Origin: Brasenia schreberi
Lineage: Eukaryota; Streptophyta; Magnoliopsida; Nymphaeales; Cabombaceae
Length of the DNA: 64,000 nucleotides
Direction: 5' to 3'
Assembly (NCBI GenBank): GCA_036023115.1
Contig: JAYKKT010000086.1
Span: forward strand, 13,159,501-13,223,500
The position numbers and the translations under genes were made by a program. The notes beneath the pieces were generated by a model that was not told the DNA's origin, did no database searches, and worked only from the letters and a program-made list of their open reading frames with translations. Shown here piece by piece: positions 38,001-51,000 of this stretch. The first letter of the stretch is position 1, and every line of letters starts with the position of its first letter.

Positions 38001-39017
38001 GCTCGCCTTTAAAAATTATCAAAAACGTTAATCCGACCGAACATCACTTCCCATGCGAAAAAGGAAACCCGAGGTAGAATTTTGGATTTCTGAAAGCACA
38101 TCAAAAACATATCTTTTGTAGGTCTACTGTCATCTCGGTTATTCCATCCTTAATAGAACCTACTCACCCTAAAACACCCATTCGCCGCTGCTTTCCATCA
38201 AAAACCATCCTTTCCACCCCCATTCACCAGCCAATAAAAAGAGATATGGAAACCTAACTTCCAAAGGTCAGTCTTCAAACCAAGTGTTATGCAAGAAAGG
38301 CAACCTTCTCTGATCCCCCACCACAAACAACATCCTCTCCTTAAACATATCACACCCTTTTCTTATGGCCAATCATACACTTCATATCTTCTTGATTTTG
38401 TTGTTCATATTTCTGACTAAAAGCAATATTCAGTATATACTAATTTAATGACATATCAAAGTGACAAATTTAGTTTCAAAAATTGGACATTACACAGGGA
38501 TACAAGTTACATCATAGACATTAACAAGAACACACAAATACTACTTACCAGAACGCCTATACAAAAGCCTACATGCATGTATCCATCTTTAAGTAAGCAC
38601 ATAAAACATGAAAAATTCCAACAAAAAAGAATGACAAACAAGATGTCTCTGTCATACTTTTGCATGTCCACGTAAATAACTTTGTCTTATATCCTTATGT
38701 ATCCATACAAGTAACCTATTACCCTTCTATCAGAAAGAGAAATTTGGTGATAATGGATTCCAAAATGAGAAGACAGCAAGGAGTTCTCATCCATAGCCAG
38801 ATTTGAAATGCTAGTGTTTAGATACAATGTCGATCTTTGTCCCACTTATTTTGATTCTTAATAACTATTTAGGATATTTCTTATTTTTGAGATTTTTCAA
38901 AGTTTTCTCGAAAAATTTATGATCATTATCATACGATACAGCCGAACTTCATCAGGTCTAATCGGATGGTGACAATTTCCAAGATATATTTACACATAGC
39001 TAGCACTAGGCCCAAAT

Positions 39018-39088
<71 letters not shown>

Positions 39089-42000
39089 TGTATATATACA
39101 TATATGTGCATGCATGTGTTTGTATATCAGTGTTATTAAAACCGTATTGTAACATACAGTACGATACAATCTTATCATGCATTGTTACCTGATATGATTG
39201 AGGTGCATGAATCAGAATTTACCATTTACCAGGCCGGATTGCACACAAACACTAGTAACCAATTACCATAACGCCTATCCAAGAATCTACATGCATGTAT
39301 CCATCTCTAAGTAAGCACATAAAACATGAAGAATTCCAATGAAAGAGAATGACAACAAACAAGATGGATATGACATACTTTTCCATGTATACATAAATAA
39401 CTTTAAGGTCTTAAATCCTTTTCTATCCATACAACTAGCCTATTACCCTTCAATCAGAAAGAGAAATTTTGGTGATAATGGATTCCAAAATGAGAAAGAC
39501 AGAAAGGAGTTTCCATCCATTAGCCAGATTTTTTTCTAGGAGGCAGAAGTAACTCACATACTTAAGTCATTGCATATTGTTATGTATAGAACCAAACATC
39601 TTTAGTGATCAAGCTGATAAGCACCAAATATAAAGTCTTAGGTTCTCCCATGTCCCACTCTCATGTAGCTAGATACAACCAACCTGATGAACCCTCCGAC
39701 CTGACTGATAGAGGAAGGCAACAAATTCAGAGTGGAGTATCCATGGGACATTAGCGTCCAAGTACTTAAAGCACCTGAGCATAACAACCCTGGAGCATGA
39801 AGTTCGTTTAGGTGGTGTTGACAACATGGTTCTGCACGAAGTGCATCATTCTTGGCCACTTTGTCCCCCGCTTGAAACAAACACAACTCAGAGGACAACC
39901 CACATTTGCTGCTTTTACAGGAGTTTAAGGTGACTGTTCCACCTCAATGACCTTGGATTGCACAGCCACAACCTCCCGTGGCCGCACCATCAAACATACC
40001 CTTAAGGTGAAAGTCTTACTTTTCAGCGTCGATTGTATTGTAGACTGAAGTCAGCTAAGGTACTTCAAAATACCAAACAGAAATGGTAAAGTCCAAATGG
40101 AACAGGACTTAAGTTGTTACAGAGATAAATGATTTTACACACATTTCTATTTTCTAAGGGTAGCTACCGCTTCCACCATACTAACCATCTCCAGGAAAAC
40201 TGTTTATGACACACTGGTGAGTGTAAAACACGGAGTTTCTTTTCATAATTTTGAATAACCTCTTTCTGTTATTTGACAATTAATTAGGTCATGAGCCAAT
40301 TTGATGACATTGTATTCAGAGCCATAAACGAAAACTATATAATATTATCAACTGCATTGGAGAACAAGTAGATATATGGAATCAACAACAACAACAACAA
40401 CTAAGCCTTTTCCCATACTAGACGGGGTCAGCTACATGGATTCTTTGTTTCCACAGATCCCTATCATGTGCAAGTAGATATATGGAATACCTAACCAAAA
40501 TGAGAATGCTCATCGACCGATTTATTCTCCAAGGATGATGGTCTAGATTAAGACTAGAGTCTCGAGAAAGAGACCACATATATGAGAACTTTCCATTATG
40601 ATGCATGGGTACTCCATTTATGGCAGAGTACCCATACTAGATACTTAGCTGGTACTGGTACACGTACTGGTACTTCAGTATAGGTTTTCAAAAAAATTGG
40701 ATTTTGGCTGTCCTATGGGTATTTCAAGCTTTCTTTATGAATAGTTAAAGTCAGGAAAATTAGCCAACCCCAACCCCATCTAGTATGGGAAAATGCTTAG
40801 TTGTTAGTTCAAGTCAGGCTAATATCCATAAGGGTCAACTTGATTCTGAAACCCAAAAGTGTTATATTTTGATGTTGAAATTATATTTTATGAAATTGAG
40901 ACTATTATGTGATGTACTTTTCATGTTAAGACGTATGTTTTAATTTCTGATAAGCTTTATATTGTTATAGTCAATTTCGTGTAATTTTAACCATGTATAC
41001 CAGTGTTGTCTGACGCGTATCGTATCGTGTATCGCTGGGCTCCACGATACGGGCGTATCGTATCGTATCGTACTTTAATATTAAAATAATGCAAAATTAA
41101 TTAAAAAATAGTAAAAAAAAAAATCAGAAAAAAATCAGGAAAAATCTGATAATTGCTTTAAATTCATATAATGTAAGTTTAGTATAGATTGAGCATTCAG
41201 CATTGAACAATTGCATCCAAATTTACATATTTTGAATCCAAAAAATAAAATTCAGACATAGTTTACACTTTACAGTACACTACAGTTACATATAATGTTA
41301 CATTTTACAAATTGTAATCAGGATCACCAACTAAATAATCTTCATCTTCTCCTTATTGTAAATCCTCATCATCATCAGCCACGCCCACACCTTCTTCTTC
41401 AAAATCAAATTCTTCATCTCCATAATGTTGTTTTGCTCCTTCCAAATTAATCCAAGCAACGTCTTCTTCTGTTAGGAGGGCATTTTCTTCAGTGTCTTCC
41501 ATAACCCAATCTTCTAATATATCAAAATTGTCCAAACTTATTGGATTGAACTAACTTTCTTCTCTATTTACTTTTTTTAATTGCTTACGACACAAAAAAA
41601 GATAAACAATTAGTAAGTAATATTAACAATTGAAAACTGAAGTTAAATAATATCGAATTGAAAATTTGAAAGTAATACAACATTACCTTTCGCGAAGGCG
41701 CATGTTACAACGAATATAAACCAAATCATTAAGCCTTTTGTGTTCCAACCTGTTGCGCTTTTTTGTATGGATGTGTTCAAAAACACTCCAATTTCTTTCA
41801 CAACCTGTTGCACTATAGGTTTGGCTTAAGACTCTAACTGCAAAATCTCTAAGGTTTGGACAATCACTTCCAAACCTGTTCCACCAAACATCTATAAAAA
41901 AAAATATGAACATTAGAGATATAATAATCCACAGTAATGTAAGATGCAACTTAAATATGAAAATAAACAATGTACCTGAACGCATCGTAGAGCGGTTGCG

Positions 42001-45000
42001 AATCGCAACAGGCAAACCCATCAAGTGAAGAGCATTATCATATATCTCCATCTCTCGATGTATCGCATCTACTATGCTCTCATCAGGGACTAATCTGTCG
42101 ATGCATTCAATGATTCCTCGATTAACCTCACCGTCCCTTTTGAAGGTTGCTGAGTACCTCAATGATGGGTTTAGATAGTAGGCTGCTGCATGAATAGGCT
42201 GATGCAATTGTTTATTCTATCTACTATCAATTATTTTCCACACGGGCACATAATCTCTTTTTTTCCATTAAAGTTATTTCTGATCGCTTCTTTTGCCCTG
42301 TCCATGGCTTCATAAAGGTAGCCCATAGATGGTTTCTCCTCGCTGTCAGCCAATCTCAAAACTTTCACTAAAGAACAAGTAATTTTCAATAATCTGATAC
42401 ATGCATTCCAAAATGAACTTCTAAAAACCGTTTCTGCAATCTCATTTAACTTTCTGTTCCTTCTGTTTTGTGGTAACTCTACAAATTGTTGTCACTCATC
42501 TGAGGAGAACATTCTCTTTAAAGCTTGCTTCTGTCTCACAATACCCTGTACAGATAAGAAGTTTGTTGCGAACCGAGTTGCAGTTGTGCGAAGAAGCTCT
42601 GCACCTTCTGTATATCTCCTCATCATACACAAAACAAATGAATGGTTGTAAATGAATTTTGTAATATCTTGGCAACACTCAGTTGCTGCCTTTATTTCAT
42701 CCATCTCACTAATGTCCTCGAGGATGAGATCTAAACAATGGGTTGCACATGGTGTCCAGTAGAAAGTCCCATAAATATCAGCTAACTCCTTTCCAGCTGC
42801 TTTGTAGTTACCTGCATTATCTGTAATCAATTGGACTACATTTTCTAGCCCAACCTCCTGTATAACCTTATCAAATTCCTCTCGTAGGATCTCTGCAGTG
42901 TGCCTCTCCTCTGACATATCTAGAGATCTCAAAAACATTAGTCCTTTAGGACAATATACAAGAAAGTTTAGCAATGTCCTTCGCCTATCGGTCCATCCAT
43001 CTGCCATGATAGTGCATCCTGTTTCCTTCCACGATTGTCTCAAAGTTGAACAGTATTGCTGCACTTCAATCACGGTTTGATCTAATATATTTCCTCTCAA
43101 CTTCTGATAAGAGGGCATCCTGTATCTTGGACCAATGTTAGCAATTGCATCTGCCATTGCTTGAAAATGAAAACTATTTGCTGCATTAAATGGAATGCAT
43201 GCATCATAAAACCATCTGCCCACTGCAAGGTCTGCTTGATCGTGCAGTTGTTCTGAAGCCATAGCAACACGAATTCCTGGCTGAGCACCAGGTGTAGTGG
43301 AAGGAGGAAAGAACGAATGTATGCTAGAAGAAGTTCTTCCTCTACTCCTTCCTGAACTTCCTCTTCTGCCACCTCCAAAGTCTTCAGCTGCAACCCTCTT
43401 TCCTCTGCTAGGTGCTCGCGAACTGCTACTACCAATATCTGTTCTAGCATCTGAAGGCAAACTATCAGTGAATCCAACTCCAGTAGCAGTAGCATCATCA
43501 GTTTCTTCACACATCTCGAAATCATCCTTTTGTTGTCTCCTTTCCTGTATACTCTCAATCATCTGCAAGCATTGCCATTTAATACCTTCTGGCACACTTC
43601 TAACTCTGCTTGTGCATGGAGCAACTTCTTTCCTGGTTCCTTCTAGGTGGTGTTTCAACCTTGAAATTCCATCACTAACCACCTTTTCACAAAATAAACA
43701 TCTGATTTTTAACCTTGAACCCTCAACTGGTATACCCCACTGCCATGCCGAATCATCAGACTTTGAATGAGTCTCTACCACCCCTTCCTGCCATCTCAAT
43801 GGAGTACTTTAATTCAAACAAAAACCTGAAAATAAAAGCACTTCGTAAATTCCCCAATATTCAAATAACACTCAAATCGAGTGTCTCCCACTTCATGAAT
43901 GCAATAAAAATCGTATACACACACTTAATAACTTCATATTTTGTCATTCGAAAACAAAAAACTGAAATAACACAAAAAACAATAAATATAAAAGAAAAAA
44001 ATTGAAAAAAAATAAAAAATATACCTAAATCCGAGTTTGGAGGCTTGAACGGACACTGTAGGGCACGATTTTAGAGCTTTGAACACCAAGGAGGCGAAAA
44101 CCAACTCTTAGGGAGCTTGAGGAATCCAAAAGAAGAGAGGAAACCCGTGAAAAATCACGAGTTTCTCTCTGGTCGGGACCCTTTATAAGGGTCTCAGGAC
44201 GTATCGTACGATACGGGCCGTATCGCACGATACGGTGCGATACGCCCGCACATGCGGGCCCCCATATCGTATCGTGCGTATCGCACCATATCGTACTCGT
44301 ACCCAGTACTAGTAATGTACTCATATCATTGCAACATAGCTTTGCACCTAAATCACTCTTAAGTGACCAATTCCAAGCCCACAAAGAGCGTATTAGAAGT
44401 CTTATCTATGATACGGTGTGATATGTATCATATCGTGTACGCTACATCTGTATGTATTGCATATAGGAAAGTATCAGGCCATATCGCACGATACGGTCAG
44501 GATCCATAAACCCGCATTTTGCGAGTGTCTAGCTTCTGTTCAACACTCCCAAAGGCTCCCAAGTTTATCGCCAGTGAATCCCTCACTCTTTCGTATCCAA
44601 GACTCTAAAAAATGTTCTACGACATCCATATAAGGCTCCCAACCCGGGTTGTACGTATATTTTTTCAGTTTTTCAAAAAAAAAATTTATTTGTTATTTTC
44701 TGATCTTATTTGCTTTTTCTTTTTTCGAATGACAAAATATAAAGTTATGAAGTGCATGGATGTGATTTTTATTGTATTTGTGAAGTGGGAGACACTCTAT
44801 TTGAGTGTTCCGTGAATATTAAAGATTTATGAAGTGCTTTTATTTTTAGGTTTTTATTAGATTGAAGTATTTAATTAAGATGGCAAGAAGAGGTGTTAGC
44901 GATATAAATTAACAAAATAAAATACTTACAAGATGTGGCAGATTGAAGACATACCATCCAATCTACCTCTACAGGCAGGGAAGGCCACAGTCGGCTGCCT

Positions 45001-48000
45001 GCATTTTTCTCTCACTTCTATTCTAAACCCTAATGTCTTATTTATAATAACCTTTTAACTTGAAAGACCAATCTACCCCTATTACTAATGATGTATTACA
45101 GTTAAAACATAAGTAATAAAGTTGTAAGACATGTCCACTTTGGGAACCCGAATTTTGTCTTTAACACTCCCCCTCAAGTTAGGTGAAAGATATTGAGAAC
45201 ACCCAACGTGGATAAATTGTCTTTAAGGTGTCTGTTGGTAATTGCTTTGGTAAGAAAATCAACTCTTTGCTTTTCGAATTTGACATATTCCAGTTTGAAT
45301 TCTTTGTTGAAGATCTTCTCCCGAATAAAGTGACAATCGATCTCTACATGTTTACTTCTTTCATGATAGACTGGATTGAAAGCTATCTGAATAGGTGCAT
45401 TGCTGTCACAATATAGAGGTATAGACTGTGTGGAATGAAATCTCAACCCATAAATTAATAAAGAAACTCACTTAACTTCGCATATAGCTTGAGTTGCAGC
45501 ATTGTATTCTGCTTTTACTGTAGATCTAGCAATAACATTTTGTTTTTTACTCTTCCAAGAAATAAGATTACCACCGAGTAGTGTAATATAGCCTGTAGTA
45601 GATTTACAATCATCTTTCGATCCTACCCAGTCAACATCTGAGTACAGTTAAATACATAAGTTACAGCATTTTGAATACTGAAGACTCATATCAAGTGTTG
45701 ACTTAAGATATCTGAGGATGCGATATACAGCTTCCATATGGTTTTTTGTTGGTAAATGCATAAATCTACTCACAATACCAACAGCGTAGGTAATACCGAA
45801 CGAGTAATCGTCAAGTAAATGAGCTTATCCACCAGTTGTTGATATTTGCATGTGTCTCAAATCTTTACTGTCACCAATGTATAACTTTTGATTCACTTCC
45901 ATTGGAGAATCACTAGATTTACAATCCAACATATTTGTTTCACGTAGTAGATTCATGGTGTATTTTATCTAATTTAAGAAGATACCTTCATTGGAGTATA
46001 ATAGCTCAATGCCCAAGAAATAGTAGAGTCTCTCCAGATCTTTCAGGTCAAATAGTTTGTGAAGATTTTGTTTTAATGTCAATATCTTTTTAATATCAAT
46101 CACCTGTCACAATGATATCATCTACATAAACTACAAGAACTGATAACTTCATAATTCTCTTGAAAAATATAGTATGATCATTTATGTTTCTACGATATCC
46201 CAAACTGCATACAGCATCACTGAATTTTTCAAACCAAGCTCTAGGTGATTGTTTCAGTCCATAGATAGCTTTGTTTAGTTTGCAAATTGTCCCTTCTTTA
46301 ATCTTACCGCTCAATCCTTGAGGAAGTTTCATACCTCTTCATGTAGATCTCCTTGTAGAAATGCATTCTTCACATCTAATTGCCATAGATCCCATCTAAA
46401 ATTAGTTATCATACTGAGAAGTATTCTTATTGACGTAAGTTTTGCTCCAGGTGCAAAAGTTTCATTGTAGTCAATCCCATATGATTGGCTATATCCCTTG
46501 GCAACAAGTCTTGTCTTATATCTTTCAATTGTGCCATCTGCTTCGTACTTAATAGTGAAAACCCATTTACAACCTGCCATATTTCTGTTGTGGGGAATTT
46601 TGGTGATTATTCAGGTATTATTCTTAGTTAGTGCATCCAATTCTGTTTTTATTCTTTTTTATTGTTGCTCTCCATAAAGGGTATTTGTTGGCTTCTTCAA
46701 AACATGAGGGAATGTGATTCTCATAAGCATTTGCAACAAAAGTTTGATAATATTCAGATGTTAAAGATAGGATATTGTGTACACGTCCCTTTTCCTTTTC
46801 GAAATGCTATAGGTACTTCTAAGTCTTCTTCCACTCCAAATTGCGGATCTAAATCAAGGGAATAATCTTTAGTTTTTGGAGTCTGTAAAGTCTCCTCCTG
46901 ATAATGAACAACCTACCTTGGTCCCCTCTTATATACAGTAATCTGCTTTGGTTCTAATTCAACTTGCTTCTCTTCTGTTTTATCTGTTAGATTTTCAATG
47001 TCACTTGGAACTAAGGGAAGAACATGAGAAGAGTTGTTTTGAGTGGAGGACAACTCCCCCTGAGAAGAATAATAGGGAGACGATTCACAAAACGTGACAT
47101 CCATGGATACATAATGTTTTCTTTGTACTGGATCATAGCATTTATACCCCCTTTTTTGTTTGATAATAACCAAGAAAGATACACTTTACTGCTCTGAGAT
47201 CAAGTTTATCACGATAAGGTAAATGAACATGCACAACGCAGAGACATCCAAAAATACGTGGACCGACATGAAAGAGTTTAGAGTCATGATTAAGAATTTT
47301 TACAAGACACTCTCATCCTGTTTATTAGATAAATAGTAGTAAGAACCAGTGTTGTCTGATGCGTATCGTATCGTATCACCCGTATTGTACTTTAATATTA
47401 AAATAATATAAAAATTAATTAAAAACAATAAAAATTAGTAAAAATCCGAACAAAATATTGACAAAATCTGAAAAAAATATGATAATTGCTTTAAATTCAT
47501 ATAATGCAAGTTTAGTACAGATTGAGCATTCAACATTGAACAATTGCATCCAAATTTACATATTTTGAATCCAAAAAATGAAATACATTTACATTTTACA
47601 AATTGTAATAAGGATCAACTAAATAATCTTCATCTTCTCCTTGTTGCAAATCCTCATCATCAGCAGCAGCAACACCTTCTTAGAAATCAAATTCTTCATC
47701 TCCTTCACATTGTTGTTGCGCTGCTTCCAAATTAATCCATGCAATGTCTTCTTCAGTTAGGAGGGCATTTTCTTCACTATCTTTCATAATCCAATCTTCT
47801 AATATATCAAAATTATCCAAACTTATTTGATCAAATTGGCTTTTTTGTCTATTTACTTTTTTTAATTGCCTACAACAAATAAAGATAAACAATTAGTAAA
47901 TAATATTAATAATTGAAGACTGAAGTTAAACAATATTAAATTGAACATTTAAGTAATACAACATTACCTTTCACGAAAGGGCATGTTACAATGAATATAA

Positions 48001-51000
48001 ACTAAATCATTTAGTCTTTTATGTTCCAACCTGTTGCGCTTCTTTGTATGAATGTGTTCAAAAACACTCCAATTTCTTTCACAACCTATTGCACTAAAGG
48101 TTTGGCTTAAGACTCTCACTGCAAAATCTCTAAGGTTTGGACAATCACTTCCAAACCTGTTCCACCAAACATCTATAAAAAAAAATATAAACATTAGGGA
48201 CATAATAATCCACAGTAATGTAAGATGCAACTTAAATATGAAAATAAATAATGTACCTGAACGCATCGTAGAGCGGTTGCGAATTGCAACAAGCAAACCC
48301 ATCAAGTGAAGAGCATTATCATATATCTCCATCTCTCGATGTATCGCATCTACTATGCTCTCATCAGGGACTAATCTGTCGATGCATTCAATGATTCCTC
48401 GATTAACCTCACCGTCCCTTTTGAAGGTTGTTGAGTACCTGAATAATGGGTTTAGATAGTAGGCTGCTGCATGAATAGGCTGATGCAATTGTTTATTCCA
48501 TCTACTATCAATTATTTTCCACACGGGTACATAATCTCTTTTTTTTCCATTAAAGTTATTTATGATCGCTTCTTTTGCCCTGTCCATGGTTTCATAAAGG
48601 TAGCACATAGATGATTTCTCTTCGCTGTCAACCAATCTCAAAACTTTCACTAAAGGATAGGTAATTTTCAATAATCTAACACATTCATTCCAAAATGTAC
48701 TTCTGAAAACTGTCTCTGCAATCTCATTCAACTTTCTATTTCTTTAATTCTGAGACAACTCTGTAAATTGTTGCCACTCATCTGAGGAGAACATTCTCTT
48801 CAAAGCTTGCTTCTGTCTCACAATATTATGTTCAGATAAGAAGTTTGTTGCAAACCGAGTTGCAGTTGTTCGAAGAAGCTTTGCACCTTCTGTATATCTC
48901 CTCATCATACACAAAACAAATGCATGGTTGTAAATGAATTTTGTAATATCTTGGCAACACTCAGTTGCTGCCTTTATTTCATCCATCTCATCAATGTCCT
49001 CGAGGATGAGATCTAAACAATGGGCTGCACATGGTGTCCAGTAGAAAGTCCCATAAATATCAGCTAACTCCTTTCCAGTTGCTTTGTAGTTACCTGCATT
49101 ATCTGTAATCAATTGGACTACATTTTCTAGCCCAACCTCCTGTATAACTTTATCAAATTCCTCTCGTAGGATCTCTGTAGTGTGCCTCTCCTCTGACATA
49201 TCTAGAGATCTCAAAAACATGAGTCCTTTAGGACAATATACAAGAAAGTTTAGCAATGTCCTTCCTCGCCTATCTGTCCATCCATCTGCCATGATAATGC
49301 ATTATGTTTCCTTCCACGACTGTCTCAAAGTCGAACAGTATTCCTACACTTTAATGACAGTCTGATCTAATATCTTCCCTCTCAATTTCTGATAAGAGGG
49401 CATCTTGTATCCAGGATTGATGTTAGCAATTACATCTGCCATTGCTTAAAAATGAAAACTATTTATTGTATTGAATGGAATGCATGCATCATAAAACCAT
49501 TTGCCCACTACAAGGTCTGCCTGATCATGCAACTGTTATGAAGCCATAGCAGCACGAATTCCAGGTTGAGCATCAGGTGTAGTAGGAAGAAAAAATGAAT
49601 GTATACTAGAAGAAGATCTTCCTCTACTCCTTCCTGAACTTCCTCTTCTACCACCGCCAAAGTCTTCAACAACCCTCTTTCCCCTACTAAGTGCTCGTGA
49701 ACTGCTACTACCAATCTCCGTTCTACCATCTGAAGGCAAACTATCAGTGAATCCAAATCCAGTAGCATCATCAGCTTCTTCACACATCTCGAAATCATCC
49801 TTTTGTTGTCTCCTTTCCTGTATACTCTCAATCATCTGCAGGCATTGCCATTTAATACCTTCTGGGAAACTTCTAACTCTGTGTGTGCATGGAACAACTT
49901 CTTTCCTAGTCCCTGCTAGGTGGTATTTCAACCTTAAAATTCCACCACTAACCACCCTCTCACAAAATAAGCATATGATCTTTAACCTAGAACCCTCAAC
50001 TGATGTACCCTACTGCCATGCCGGATCATCAGACTTTGAATGGGAGTCTCTACCACCCCTTTCTGCCATCTCAATTAAGTATTTTAATTCAAACAAAAAA
50101 CCTGAAAATAAAAGCACTTCGTAAATCATCAATCATCAAATAACACTCAAATAGAGTGTCTCCCAAATCATGAATGCAATAAAAATCATATCCCCACACT
50201 TAATAACTTCATATTTTGTCAATCAAAAAAAGAAAAATACAAATAAACAAAAAATAAATAAATAAAAAGAAAAAAATAAAGAAAAACACTAAAAATATAC
50301 CTAAATCCGATATAGGAGGCTTGCACGGACACCGTAGAGCACGATTTTCGAGCTTTGAACACAAAGAAGCGAAAAACGTCTCTTAGGGAGCTTGAAGAAC
50401 TCGAAGGGATAGAGGAAACCCGCGAAAAACGTGAGTTTTCATTCGGCCGGGGACCCTTTATAAGGGTCCGTGGCCGTATCGCCCGTATCATACGCATTGT
50501 ATTGTGCGATACGGCCCGTATCGCACGATACGGCCCGTATCGCACGATATGGTGCGATAAATGCTAAAATGTGATACCCTATACTGTATCGTATCGTGAT
50601 GGCGTATCGCACCGTATCGTACGATACAATGCAATACGGATAACACTGGTAAGAACAACTTCCCCCCAATAAATTTTAGGAACATTACGTTGAAGAAGGA
50701 GAGTTCTGGCTATTTCAAGAATATGGCGATTTTTTCTTTCGATTGTACCATTTTTGCTGAGGTGTATATGAGCAAGAAGTCTGATGAAGTATACCATTTG
50801 CATGTAAGTATTCTTGCAATTGTCTATTAATGTATTCACCCTCATTATCCGAGCGAAAAACTTTCACAAAAGTATTGAATTGATTGAGAATAAATTTATG
50901 AACAATAGGAAAAAGGGTATAAATTTCAGCTTTTGATTTTATTAAGTAGACAATTGTCAGACACATACAATCATCAATAAAGGAAACAAAGTACTTATGA

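Noticed and set aside
44280..44330. Right terminal repeat and target duplication of hAT copy A
   Set aside because: The left flank is ATGTATAC; the nearest candidates on the right (ATGTACTC at 44318, ATGTATTG at 44452) match poorly and the expected AACACTG end is absent.
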